From Rhyzopertha dominica (taxonomy: Eukaryota; Arthropoda; Insecta; Coleoptera; Bostrichidae), in NCBI GenBank assembly GCA_025024175.1, contig QCXZ01000064.1, positions 37,159,325-37,223,324 on the forward strand: a stretch of DNA of 64,000 nt, given 5' to 3'. The notes under the pieces are model-generated. The model was given only the letters and a program-made list of their open reading frames with translations, searched no databases and was not told the DNA's origin. Shown one piece after another: positions 1 through 12,209 of the stretch (position 1 is the first letter of the stretch; the number at the start of each line of letters is the position of its first letter). Made by a program: the position numbers and the translations under genes.

Positions 1-2039
1 GGTCCAATGCTCTATAATGTTAGCTAGTCTGCACTTTGGTTTTATTAATAATAATAATTTGTTTAGTTAGTTTAGTATAGTTTATTTTTTTATTACGTTT
101 GTTGGGTACTGTGTATTTTTAGTTACGTACTCTTCACTTGAATATTAATAATTAAATGTAGAATTAGTTGAGTTTATTGTTACTTAATTTTAGTGCAAAT
201 AGCTTTTGTCTTGCGCAACTGTTTTGCTATTTTTTACATATTTATAGAAACTCCGATGTTTTTAGTATTAGTATAATAATAATAATAATATGTTGATCTG
301 TTGTTTAAATTTATTGTTCCAGGTTAACTTTAATTTTCAAAGGTTATACGGTATAAANTCGCTAAGTTCTGCTATTCAATCTTTAATATCTTTATGTTAN
401 AACAACATATGAAGNTTCGGTTTTCACCATTTTAGTCTATATTCAATTGTTCTTTNAATGAAGTAAACAGCCTTATAGCGTTGCATTTAAAAACTTCAAG
501 AAACATCGATATTTAGGCAGTAACTTCAGAAACCGCCCTCTTGCGGTCAACACGCAAACTATGTTCTGACACTTAAAATTGCTTTTTATAAAGCCACATA
601 AGCTCTTGAAAATGACACCTCGTTGGTTAAAATCGGTCAATCTAAACCTGAAATATTAGTGATTTTCTATATTAAGATTCACCCGACCCCCACTCCTATA
701 TTTGACATTTAACAAAAAAAAATGTTCTAAATAAAAATACTAGATTTTAGTCTAAACAATCTTAATATGTTTAATGGCGCAAACANTTATTACGCTAAAA
801 ATGATGTGGATGTGCCACAGCGCCCTCTAGCGGTCACTTTACAAACTCGAAAATATTTTCCAGCAATTTCCCTTGGCCACTTTAGTTAAGAATTTTTTTA
901 CCTCAATGCTCTAGGGCTACTGGTTTTGCTCACCCTGTACAATGGATGTATATGGGTGGTATGTATGTTAGTGGGACGTTTCTCTTATATTGTAAATATG
1001 ATAGACCATTTCGGGACATCCTATGGTTGTTCAAAATGCGGTAATCCCTAAATGAACTCTTGTGGGACGTTCCTGCTTCCTAGGTATTACTATGTCTGCT
1101 ATCTGGGTTATAACACACATACGAGAGAAAAGTGTACTGGAATGTTATTTGAAAGAAAAATGTCAACGGTGTTTACAAAGCATTATATTCCAAACAGAAT
1201 ATGCTATTGTTTGTTTTTAAAAGTACGAAAGACGATACAATAACAAAATATATTTATTGCAACAGATATGTGCCTGCTATCCTCTAATTTCGAAATAAAA
1301 GTAGCTGCGAACCGAATCTTAGGATAATGCAATAGTGTTCAACACGCATTTAAGAGCGCATCAAGAGGTCGATGTGCCACATTAATTGTAAGCAAAATCC
1401 GCTCGTCTGCCACATAAGAGCATTCGAACACAGCGTACGTGCGGAGAGGTCTCATTGTGGTCGGATATCCTCGCGAACACTTCCCAATACAATCAATACA
1501 AATGCTTGTATTGTCGCCAGTGATATAACAGGATGTAAATGGTACAGGATGTAGGCCATCATTTCCATTTAAATGGAGTATCCTGGCTGCGGATATTGCA
1601 AGCTCTTTCTTATTCTGCCAGCCCCGTTTCAGGCACCTTGCCGGTGACAAATAGTGGTTGTTGAAAGAGATGCGCGCATGATGGTGAACTGCGTATTCTG
1701 AAATGTGCGGCCGATCTGAAAGTGTTTTGACAGTAGACAAGCATTGCCCTCCTTGTCAATCATAGTTGTTTGCTATACGTTCTGGATTTATTTCGTTAAG
1801 TTTCGTTGGTGCATACCTATGTATTACTATGTATTTAAATTTATTTAATATTTTGTGTACGATACTGAATTCCACGGTAGATACGGATAATTTCTTGTTA
1901 ACAAGTACTACATACGAAATTAATCCTTCTATTTTATGTTAATATTTTTGCTACGGCGCGCACCCCGGCAAGAATGCTCCATTAAAACTTGAAGAGAAAG
2001 TCCTCTTTAGCACGACCTTTATTTTTAGTAACATCATTA
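1..2039. other. AT-rich DNA without a recognisable gene
   Basis: No open frame here resembles a known family; the longest (1339-1740, minus, 133 codons) has no motif I recognise and is probably chance. Isolated N bases mark uncertain calls. Two similar 12-base GC-rich words lie in the same orientation at 535-546 and 822-833, inside otherwise AT-rich sequence; both read as CCGC(T/A)AGAGGGC on the minus strand (see findings). Near 930 a segment reads CACCCTGTAC, like the termini of the palindromic elements elsewhere in the window. Confidence 0.6.
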
Positions 2040-3316
2040 TACAGGGTGGGCCAAGTGAACGTGTTTCTTCCATAACTCCACAACTATTAAAAATATGAAA
2101 AACTTTTTTATATAAAAGTGATCCAGTTTTATATGCTGCATATTCTAAAAATATTTTTGAAAACAGTTCACTTCCGGTTATACCGGAAGCGCATACCAAC
2201 TTCCTTATTTTAAATAGAACATCCCGTATATTTTTACATTTTTGCATTTCTTGTTGAATTCTAAGGTTATTATGTATAACATACCATACCTCTAAAATGT
2301 ACAGTTTTCGAGAAAATAAGTGCTAAAGCAAAAAATCGTCGTTTGCAGCGCTCCTCGCCATTTTAAATATCTTTCAATATGAAACACCTAGACGACTGCG
2401 GTTTGCGCGTCGCTTAAGTTAAGAAAATGGCCTATCATTTTCATCTTCAAGCAGGCTTATTACTTTTAAATTGAAAGTAATACATCAGTTGCCATATGAA
2501 ATATTTCAAACTGCGATAAGTCAATTTTTTTAAATGGACCAAGCAACTTTTTTACACCATCGTTTGCAAAATTAAATTATTTTTAAATTGACATAAGGTT
2601 ATCACTATCTGTAACTAACAGTTTTGCAACAATTTGCGTTTTTATTGATTTTTTTTAGATTAAAATCGCTTATATCAGGAACGCCTTGACAAGACCTGGG
2701 TGGCGGCAAAATATCGGCGCTGGCTCCGAAATGTGACTTCTGCAACCTTAAAGTTCATTATCCCACAAAAAACTACAGAATATCTTGATAATACACACTC
2801 ACTTTTCGGAACTGTGGGGTGACATTGATCTTGCATGTTCCATTTAAAAAAATTGACTTATCGCAGTTTGAAGTATTTCATATGGCAACTGATGTATTGC
2901 TTTCAATCTAAAAGTAATAAACCTGCTTGAGACGCAAATGATAGACCATTTTCTTAACTTACGCGGCGCGTAAACCGCAGTCTTCTAGGTGTCTTATATT
3001 GGAAGATATTAAAAATGGCGGGGAGCGCTGCAAACGACGATTTTTTGCTTTAGCGCTTATTTTCTCGAAAACTGTGCATTTTAGAGGTATAGTATGTTAT
3101 ACAAAATAACCTTAGAATTCAAAAAGGAATGCAAAAATGTAAAAATATACGGGGTGTTTTATTTAAAATAAGATAGTATGCGTTTCTGGTATAACCGGAA
3201 GTGAACGGTTTTTAAAAATATTACTACGATATGCAGGATCACTTTTATATAAAAAAGTTTTTCATATTTTCAATAGTTGTGGAGTTATGGAAGAAATACG
3301 TTCACCTGGCCCTGTA
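2040..3316. mobile_element. Palindromic TIR element, ~1.27 kb, TA-flanked
   Basis: The segment begins TACAGGGTGGGCCAAGTGAA and ends with a diverged inverted copy (...CACCTGGCCCTGTA). Reading inward, the two halves stay inverted copies for about 600 bases, with the axis near 2680-2760. Paired landmarks include the ATAAAAGTGATCC block (about 2120 and 3240), the AACCGGAAGTGAAC block (about 2165 and 3195) and the AAAATCGTCGTTTGCAGCGC block (about 2335 and 3035). It is flanked by TA, as in Tc1/mariner-type insertion. It has no transposase, so it would be non-autonomous. The central part resembles sequence near 37.7 kb, implying a shared repeat family. Superfamily assignment is inference; the inverted structure is seen directly. 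Confidence 0.8.
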
Positions 3317-4595
3317 TATATGTATTGAGTAGTTCCCTACAGCAGAATAATCGTTTAGCAAAATTGCATTCAAACTACAAATTTTACAGATTACCCTGCC
3401 CACCAGCTATTCAGTATACGGCCAAACCAAACAAATAAGCATTATTAACAGTCTATTGAATTCTATCGAATTATCCGAAACCTGACATGCATACGATCAG
3501 CAAATGAAGGAGTAATGACATTCCCTGCATTACTCCGGAAGCTTCATCCTACTGATCAAGTAATTCATGATAATTTTAATCTCTCCGAAAATGTATTACA
3601 TTTACGTGAAATAATTTAGCTTTAGTTACTTGAATATTGACGAACACATCTAATCATCATCATTAATTTATATGATTAACCTGTACTACTTACTATTGTT
3701 TATATTAATAACTGTAAAGTTACACAATATTACCAGCAATACACTCTTTCAATCGGCGGTACTAATTTCCTATTTGATTTGATTCGTAAGACACTATCCC
3801 TTAATAGTTTACCGATTCTTCAGAAATGCGTATAAAAAAGTTCTGAATTTTCGTATCGAAATATAGTAAGCAATTTGTACCCATCTAGTGCCACTTTTCA
3901 TAAACTTAGCACTCCTTTGTCCTGGTAAATAATAAATTCTAGTAGACCCAATTTCGGGGTATCCCCCCGGTACTACGACAAACGTTTTACCAGTACATAT
4001 ACCATCCACCCACCTTATACCACCTAGCACCTCTGATTACGTAGCTAGCATCATCAAAGTTAAGTGGTTGTACGGGTTCTGTTACGGATGGTGGGGGTAG
4101 TTGACATCTTCATCTATCCGCTCGTGCACTCAAGAAAGGTCAATATACATATGCGCTGATATGCTTCCAGTTAGCTAGCACTACTTTGCTCCAGTGATTT
4201 TACGGCTATTATATAGGTTATTATGTGTGTTCTCTCTTGAAGTATGAATGATGTTTTCGGCACACGAAAACGAATTTAAAAAAAAATTGCTTTTCAAATA
4301 CAGCTTACAGCTCTAATGCTATCTAGGAACTATTCTAACAAGCAAACTAACATGTATATAAAACGTTGGTATTGAAATATAATACGGCGGCCTGATAAGC
4401 GGTCGCGCGAGTGCGACATACAGGGAACCTGGGTGTGAAAGTCACGCGTTGGCGGATTTGAGTACTTGTTTCCCAGGGGGCCGAATACATGACTTATGCA
4501 AATAAATATAACCTCATGCCTTTTACATAGTCGGGATTACTTAGAGAACCTGGCTGTAACACCGCAATACTGCATGTCACCGATTAGATCGTTTC
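3317..4595. other. No recognisable gene; flank of LINE remnant
   Basis: AT-rich sequence without a supported coding region. A 73-codon minus-strand frame at 3809-4030 has no family resemblance I can name. A GC-richer patch at about 4385-4490 may belong to the 5' part of the neighbouring LINE fragment, but I cannot show this. Confidence 0.5.
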
Positions 4596-4599
4596 TGCC

Positions 4600-5710
4600 T
4601 TAGACAACGATAAATTTTGCCTATTAATTTTATTAGATTTATCGAAGGCGTTCGATACGCTAGATCATAACCTCATGTTAGCTATATTACACCACCTTGG
4701 TTTGGGACCCAGACAGTTAAAGTAGGTGACATTTTCTCTGATTCAGCAGCAGTCACACGTGACGTACCTCAGGGGCCCATATTCTTGGCCTCTCATGTTT
4801 ACTCTCTACACATTAGTATTTATCACGTCTACTAAACACGTCACTATCATCTTTATGCTAACGACACACAAGTTTTCTGTTCCTTCAAACGTAATAATGT
4901 TGAACAATAACACGTGAAATCATATGCTGCTACACAGCATTAATAAGTCCCCAGAAGTCAAAATTTTTAATATTTGGAAAGCATTATAAAATACATAAAC
5001 GCAATCAGGTTATACACCAATTGTACTTGTATATGCAAGGTGAAAAACTTGAATTTGTGGTAGAAGCCAGGAATCTTTGTGTAATTCTTAACTACAATTC
5101 AATTTCATAAACATGTTGGTCAGTTAATTAAAAAAGCTTTCACGAATTTGAAAGCAACGTATAGTATAGTATTCGCGACAGTATTCCCGTATGTTGTGTT
5201 ATGCTTTAGTTCTGTCGCATTTTAAATATGCTGTCGTGTATGGCCCATTTTTGAACTGCATTTAAAAGCAGAGAATACAAGTTATACAGAACGCCTACCT
5301 CAGGTTGATTTTTGGCATTCCTAGGAGGCAACGCATAACGCTAATTTCGGCAAAATGGCTTAATATAGCTACAGGACATGCACTTCATAAAATTTGTCTA
5401 TTTCATAAAATAATTTATAACAAAACAGCTCCCTGACTCTATAAGAAAATAAAATTTAGAACAGATATACACAACTTCAACATTCGTTTGAAGGACACAT
5501 CCTGCATGGCCGTGCATAAGCACACTTTCTTTAATAAGTGAATTTCTATCGAACATGTACATAAAGTGTCTAATGCCATTCCTCATTCACATTCAGTCCC
5601 AAAAGCTTTTAACAATGTCTAAAGAGGTTGTTTTACGATTAACAAGTTATCAATTTTAGTGTTGCCACTGTTAATTTTTATCATTATTATTATTAAGCAT
5701 CTCTTAGCTT
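4600..5710 (+). pseudogene. Non-LTR retrotransposon (CR1/Jockey-like) reverse transcriptase remnant
   Basis: Translated in shifting frames, this stretch carries the order of reverse transcriptase blocks of a CR1/Jockey-type LINE. They are the block-A signature LDLSKAFDTLDHN (about 4640-4670), a DVPQGP block with LMFTLYTLVF (about 4760-4810), and a degenerate FYADDTQ block read as LYANDTQ (about 4855), in which one catalytic Asp has become Asn. A thumb-like tail follows, with the RLIFGI and ITLISAKMAWLNIATRHALHK patterns (about 5300-5400). Several stops and frameshifts break it, so it is dead. The 3' side ends near an ATT-rich run at about 5680-5695, typical of LINE tails. The 5' ORF1 and endonuclease are absent. 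Family assignment rests on motif recognition; clade is less certain. Confidence 0.8.
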
Positions 5711-6300
5711 CTTATCGACGTTGTAGGGATTGGACAACACTATTTTAGCCTCCGCACATTACTGGGGATATTTCAGCAAACAGGTTTAGTTTGCTATATT
5801 AGCGACATTATATCAATAAAGGTATGAGATCCCACAAACTTGGCTAACCAGAAGGAAGGTTACAGGGATTAAAGGATAAAGATTTGTCGTTTTGTCTACT
5901 CAAATCAACGTACGTTTTGGTTTTTAAAAATTCATGACTTTTATTACCTAATGTGTAAAAAAAAGTTGAAAAGTTATCATTTTTCGCTTCCAAATATGTA
6001 AAACCTGGTGTGTCAAAAAGTATTTTGTGGAATTCTGGGACGTTTTGAATCAAATAAAAATTATTCGACTAAATAATAGCTGCTGTTCAAAAGCAGCTGA
6101 AAACCGAAATAGAATTAATTAAGTCAATTCAGAGTATGACAAAACAAAAAGTTGATCATGGTCAAAAATAAAATCTCAGTAGCGAGGAAGCGGGCAAATA
6201 GTTTAGAGGGGCAACCAGCAAGTGTTCACCGACGAGAACAAATTCTTAGGAAAAATAGACTTAGTCCAGCACAGAAGGAACACTTGATATGCGCAAACTA
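5711..6300. other. Unassigned sequence between LINE and gypsy remnants
   Basis: No supported gene. The last part (about 6150-6300) reads as an open plus-strand frame leading into the gypsy RT remnant and may be degenerate polyprotein sequence, but no motif confirms it. Confidence 0.4.
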
Positions 6301-6304
6301 TTCG

Positions 6305-6890
6305 ATGGGTACCCGCAGGACTACCTCTAACAAAACATGAGCAAGTACAGAAATAGTAAACGATATTAGAGAAGAAGCATAGTTGAGGAATCTACACTGG
6401 TAGTGCTGGCCATAAAAAATTGGATTGCTCCGATTGTGTGTTGACTACCACAAACTAAATGACGTCACCAAGAAAGACAATTATTCGTTATCCAGGACTA
6501 ATGACATACTGACCACACTTTCTGGATTCGCTTGATTTTCGATGTTGGACTTTAACGCGATTCTGGTAGGTGGGGATACTACCACAGTACAAGAAGAAGA
6601 CTGCGTTTACCACATATTGCGTTTATACCAGTTCTCTGTAACGCCATTTGACCTATGCAACGCTCCCGCTCCTTTTAAATGNCGACGACGACGACCTTAA
6701 AATGCATCTAGCGAACCTGCAGGAGGTATACAACCGACTTCAAACAGCACGCCTGAAGTTGAATCCAAAAATGTCCGCACTTTTTCAGAAAAAAAGTTGA
6801 ATTCCTTAACCACACTGTTTCAGCGAACGGGATACAGACCATCGAGAATAAGATTCAAACAATTCTAGATTGGCCACATCCACGACTACA
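6305..6890 (+). pseudogene. Ty3/gypsy pol remnant (reverse transcriptase)
   Basis: Fragments read in two or more frames match the Ty3/gypsy reverse transcriptase in order. A LPLTKHEQVQ pre-RT segment lies at about 6322. The block VDYHKLNDVTKKDNYSL follows at about 6440-6495, then TTLSGF (6520), QFSVTPFDLCNAPAPF (about 6630-6680), HLANLQEVYNRLQTARLKLN (about 6708-6765) and a VSANGIQTIENKIQTILDWP-like block (about 6820-6875). The catalytic YxDD block is deleted: a stretch of GAC triplets with an N at 6682 sits where it should be. The element is broken by stops, the deletion and frameshifts, and no LTR, protease or integrase is visible beside it. It is an old internal fragment, unrelated in orientation to the gypsy element at 54-64 kb. 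Confidence 0.85.
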
Positions 6891-9229
6891 AAAAAGACAC
6901 CTACAATGACAGGTTTTTGAAGAAGGCTGAGGTTACGGTTGTGCCGACTTTGGAGAGTAACCCATAGATTGGTGAGGTAGATACAGGTAATTAAGATTAC
7001 CATCGGGTCACATGAAGGCTCTGTGATGCAAAGACCAACCACGGATGGTTTAATGAAAGAGATTTTGTGTGCCTCTATGATATATAAAGAAAAAAAGTAC
7101 GAATGGGGGAATGACGTGATTTCCTCAGTACCATCTTTCGGCCAGGTACCCTTATACCTTTTGCTGCAATCCATTATGTAGTAACCACAATAGATAACTA
7201 TCTATCGTACGTATGTCGACGACTTCTGCAATCGATTATTCGAGAGAGATGGAGTCATTTTTGGATTATTCTCAGAAGAATTTGAACCGGAAGTGATCCC
7301 TATATACAAGCGCGCGCTAGAGCTTGGTGGCGGTGATCTGAAAAGCGATTAGCGGAAAGACAATTTTAGTGCTATTTAGTGAGTATAGTGAACTGTAGTC
7401 TTTCAATTAGTGGTGAATTGAACTGGTAGTATTATAGTTCTTGGTGTTTTTTTTGTACTTAATGTGTGATGCAAGGAAGTTAAGTCCGATATCCGCATTT
7501 TTAGAACCCGTGCAAGTAACATTGTTAACGTTTTCGAACAAGCTATTACAGCCCAGTTCAGTCCCAGTAAATATCATTAGTAAGTCTTTAGGTAGAGAAT
7601 GGCACCCAAAGTAGAAACTTCCACCTAGGTATAATTTTAAATACAAACTATGTCGGTAACAGAAGCAATTAAATTTGTTAGGTAACATCAAAATAACAAC
7701 GAACTTCTAGCCTTCTCCAAAATCTTTGAGAATTTATACAAATAAATTATATTGTCAATTTCAAAAGTAAACAGGCGACAAACTGGTTACTGAAATCCTG
7801 CCGTCCACGTTCGTTAGCGTCTGGCGCTCTGATCAAACTTAAACTTCATTCCAGTGCTACGTGTGCTTGATTTCGTGCTTTCGCAGTCGACCACTGCAAT
7901 CTAGCTCATGCAAATTCGTGTCGTTGGACTGCAACTTTTACGTGCCATGGAAGGCTCTGCCGTCGATAGGCCAAACGGTTGCCTTCATGTCAGTACACGT
8001 GAACGTGATCTGCAATGAAAATGTCCCTTAAATTTCTTAAACACGCATATAGATATACAGTTGATTCTTTCTATTAATATTCTAAAGCTTAAATGTCAGT
8101 ATAAAGTAAGGGAAATAGATAGAGACATTCTGAAACCAGTAGTTGAAGAGTGTACCTATAATATATAATGGTACAGTACTAAACTAAATAAAATTGCATT
8201 AGAAAAGTAACGTTTTGTTGTGATAGGCGCATATGAATGTCGAAAGTGTAATGTATGTTCGGTTGCAACCACTGATGATATTGAAAATTTCTATCCGATG
8301 TACATGATTTTTAATTTCGAACTGTAATAGGGTGAACAGTCGAGAAAAATCGTCAATTCAGGCTACTGAAAGCACATCTGCCAATTAAAACATGAAGACG
8401 CTTGAGTTGCACGTAATGCTGATAAGCAAAATTGACTTTAAAGGTGGAAGCAATAGCTCCCTACTTTTAAATACGTCCGTTAGTCGCTCAAATTTACCAA
8501 CCGCGACATCTGCTACAACTAGATACAACACCACTACGACTTGCATCAGGTGACTCTTTCAGGGGTGAGATGCGCTCTAGGTCTTCAGGTTGGATATTCA
8601 CGTTGTCCGAAAGCAAGTTAGCGGTAAAGATTGTATCACTTGTGGAGTATAATCCAGTTATCGTAAAGATCACCCGTCTGATTGACGTAACAGTCAGACG
8701 TGTTGTGCTTACAAAATGAGAGTAGGGGGCTCCGGATAATAATAAAATAAAGCTTCAGGTCAAACCTCCATATGAAGTGTTCACCTGACCTCTAGGTAGA
8801 ACAATCCGCGGTGTTAAGGTACAGGACAAGCTTGCACTAGGTGTTTCGTACCCAAGGAAGGTCAGTACTTGGTAATTATAAAGGGTGTTTGCTACGAGTC
8901 CCCAGGTAGAGTCGACTGAACTTGAATCGTTTCATTGATCAGTCGACCATCGCTTTTCTTGAATTGCGAGACGTCACTTTTTTTCGGACTGACTCGTGCA
9001 GTAAAGATTAGGGCAGTAACAGATTGCTGTAATGCTTGTGCTCAATTATATTTATTTCCGATCGGCCAGATTTTTGCTTGACAAGGAATTCTGTATTATT
9101 TTTAAGGGGTCCGCTGCTGTTGATATAATGGCGCCACGGGGCTGTCGATTTGTAAAAATATGGCAGATATTTTAGGAATGCAGTACCTAGTTACCTCTTT
9201 ATTTATAACAGTTCTCTAAGTAATGGAAA
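6891..9229. other. No recognisable gene; short hairpin at 8679-8703
   Basis: Mixed-composition DNA with no supported coding region. A minus-strand open frame of 122 codons (6806-7174) overlaps the gypsy remnant antisense and is rejected. A short perfect inverted repeat (CGTCTGA/TCAGACG around 8679-8703) is seen. Part of 7240-7430 could be a decayed LTR, but there is no TG...CA pair or repeat partner to prove it. Confidence 0.4.
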
Positions 9230-9307
9230 AATAGGATTCCATAACTAAATGATTTAGCGTTTATGGAAATGATCAATAAAACAATTTTGACGTTTCTCAG
9301 GAAAGTG
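9230..9307. repeat. Left part of an interrupted MITE (family of 37.5 kb)
   Basis: This segment (GCGTTTATGGAAATGATCAA ... TCTCAGGAAAGTG) matches 37545-37593 and continues after two inserted elements at about 11569. The uninterrupted relative at 37.5 kb shows what the site looked like before insertion. Confidence 0.6.
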
Positions 9308-10472
9308 TACAGGGTGTCCCATTTTCGTTGTAATTGTAGGGTATCTCGGTAAGTATTAATGCTAGAGGGTTGCGGTTTCGACATTATTTTATTACCTTTT
9401 TATTCTGAGTTCACCTGTACCGTCGCCATTTTTGTATCGTCTTTTGTTTTAAAGCCATAGCCAACTTTTGGAAAATGTAACATTTCTCCAGCTCTCAATT
9501 TCTCGCTTGGGTATGTAGATTCAAAAAAAAACTGACATTTTTGATAGATATTTTTATTTAGAATCCAGTGGCGTACCCCGTAATTTTTTAGGAGATCACA
9601 TATTTTATGTATAACACAAACTTGTTTTTTTTAAATAGAAACCATAGTTAGCTTTGCTATGGTTGAAAAGGCCTATTTTTTCTAATTAAAAAATGTATAC
9701 ATTGTTAGGTGTATTTTTACCAATTTTGGAATTATTCAAATTTTTTAAAATAATTTAATCATATTTTACGTTTACATACAGGAGGCTATGGGATAAGAAA
9801 ATACACGATATAATTTATATTATTAAGTAAAAATTTTAATCCTTTAAGAATAAGATATGCATATTTGAATACATACATAAGACTCCTAAGAGCGCTTATA
9901 CATTTTTTAATCGATAATCTAGGAGGCCATGTAACTAATGGACATGATTGTTTATTTGGAGAACAGTACCTGTGCATTGTTTATCATCAAATATTTACAT
10001 CCATTTTTACGAAAAACGTAAAATCTCATTAAATCATTACAAGAATTGGAACAATACCAAAATTAGTAAAGATAAACCTAACAATGTATACATTTTTTTA
10101 ATCATAAAAAATAATTCTTTTCAACCATAGCAAAGCCAACTATGGTTTCCATTAAAAAATATGCAAGTTTGTGTTATATCTCAAAAATGTGACCCCCTAA
10201 AAAATTCTGAGTACGCCACTGAATTCAGAATAAAAATATCTATAAAAAATGCATTCACTGTTTTTTTAATGTCTACATAGCCAATCGAGATATTGAGAAC
10301 TGAAGAAATGTTACATATTCCAAAAGTTGACCATGGCTTTAAAACAAAAGATGGGGACGGTACAGCTGAATTTAGAACAAAAAAGTAATACAGTAATGTC
10401 GAAACCGCAACCCCCTAGCATTAATACTTACCAAGATACCCTACAATTACAACGAAAATGGGACACCCTGTA
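9308..10472. mobile_element. Palindromic TIR element, copy 1 (CAGGGTGTCCC family)
   Basis: It starts TACAGGGTGTCCCATTTTCG and ends with the inverted form CGAAAATGGGACACCCTGTA. The arms remain inverted copies for roughly 450 bases: the GGTTGCGGTTTCGACATTA block near 9370 pairs with its complement near 10395, and the CTTTGCTATGGTTGAAAA block near 9652 pairs with 10120-10137. There is no transposase; short frames inside the arms are not genes. Terminal TA fits a Tc1/mariner-like mechanism, which is inference. Confidence 0.8.
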
Positions 10473-10485
10473 CACTTCTCTGGTG

Positions 10486-11568
10486 TACAGGGTGTCCCAT
10501 TTTCGTTGTAATTGTAGGGTATCTCGGTAACTATTAATGTTAGAGCGTTGCGGTTTCCACATTATTGTATTACTTTTTTGCTGTGAGTTGAGCTGTACCA
10601 TCGCCATTATTATAATCGTCTTTTGTTTTAAAGCCATAGCCAACTCTAGAAAAATGTAACATTTCTTCTGTTCTCAATATTTTAATTGGCTATGTAGATA
10701 CAAAAAAAAACTGTAGAGACATTTTCTATAGATAAGTTTATTATAAATCCAGTGACGTACTCAGAATTTTTTTAGGGGGTCACATTTTAGTGATATAACA
10801 CAAACTTGCATTTTTTAAAATGGAAACCATAGTTGGCTTTGCTATGGTTGAAAAGATCTAGTTTTTCCGATTAAGAAAATGTATACTTTGTTAGATTTAT
10901 TTTTGTTAATTTTGGTATTATTCTAATTTTTGTAATAATTTTATGTGATTTTACGTTTTTTTTTTGTCAAAGTGGATGTAAATAACTGACGAAAAACAAT
11001 GCATAGGTACTTATTTTCAAATAAACAATAATTTTCATTAGTTACATGGCCTCCTAGATTGCCAATAAAAAAACTGCATGAGCGCTTTTAGAAGTATACC
11101 TAAAATATGATTAAAATTATTTTAAAAAATTTGAATAGTTCCAAAATTAGTAAAAATAAACTTAACAATGTATACATTTTTTTAATCAGAAAAAATAAGC
11201 CTTTTTAACCATAACAAAGCCAACTGTGGTTCCCATTTAAAAAAAATGCAAGTTTGTGTTACATCTCTAAAATGTGATCCCCTAAAAAATTCTGAGTATG
11301 CTACTGAATTTAGAATAAAAATGTCTATAAAAAAAGTCTTTACAGTTTTTTTTGTATCTACATAGCTGATCGAGATATTGAGAACTGAAGAAATGTTACA
11401 TTTTTCAAAAGTTGGCCATGGCTCTAAAACGAAAGACGATACAATAATGACGATGGTATATCTCAACTCACAACAAAAAAGTAATACAGTAATGTCGAAA
11501 CCGCAACACGCTAGCATTAATAGTTACCGATGTGCCCTACAATTACAACGAAAATGGGACACCCGATA
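10486..11568. mobile_element. Palindromic TIR element, copy 2 (CAGGGTGTCCC family)
   Basis: A second copy of the same palindromic family starts 13 bases after the first, in head-to-tail arrangement, and ends GGGACACCCGATA (one diverged terminus). Arms pair as in copy 1. The GAAACCGCAACACGCTAGC block near 11495 is the complement of sequence near 10540. The short spacer between copies (10473-10485) resembles the flank left of copy 1, suggesting insertion of one copy beside the other in the same target. No coding capacity. Confidence 0.78.
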
Positions 11569-11790
11569 CACTGCTGCTTTGACCGATACTTGTCATCTGG
11601 CCGGTGTCGAATTGTTTAATACATTTTAATATGAAACAATATGTATTTTCAACATAGGCGGTAGTATTTTGTGGGATAACTAACTTAAAGTTGCAGAAAG
11701 ATTTCGAATCTATGGAGTGACACGGTTTCATATAGCTTTTAAGTTAAGTATCCCAGTTATGTATTTGTAACTGCACACTACAGTAAACCT
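11569..11790. repeat. Right part of the interrupted MITE
   Basis: The sequence resumes the 37.5-kb repeat family after the inserted palindromes. The TATTTTCAACATAGGCGGTA and TTTTGTGGGATAACTAACTT blocks (about 11640-11690) match 37665-37710, including the AAAGTTGCAGAAAG word. The right terminus is not clearly preserved. Confidence 0.55.
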
Positions 11791-12205
11791 ATGAAATTGT
11801 ACTAGAATGGAGTAAAAGAAGTTTTTAGCCTGCCGTAATGGTAAAATCCGTAGGATCTATACAGAGGGGCAGTGACGTTAGCTGCAATACACTTCCACAG
11901 TGCAAGGGTGTAGAGATTACCATGAGCCATTGAAGCAAATCATACTGAAATCACTACGGTTGTGAATTCAAATGGTAAGTACATTATATAAGATTGATAA
12001 TTACATACCTAATGGAACTCCAAGAACATATTGGTATTATGCACTAACAACAAGTGCTATGTACGCCGTAATTACACTATCACTTGCAAACAGTTCACAA
12101 ATCAACGGACTCTTTTCATACTTCCAAATTCACCGTTTCTTTGTTCAAACTATCGCTTTAATACTTGAAACATAAAAGTTAATCGTATTAAAGTAACTAC
12201 ATAAT
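11791..12205. other. No recognisable gene
   Basis: A plus-strand open frame of 67 codons at 11972-12175 has no recognisable motif. Nothing else is seen before the Helitron. Confidence 0.4.
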
Positions 12206-12209
12206 ATGT

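Noticed and set aside
1339..1740. 133-codon minus-strand frame as a host exon
   Set aside because: No motif is recognised and no splice-site context is convincing. A stop-free run of this length is not rare in 64 kb.
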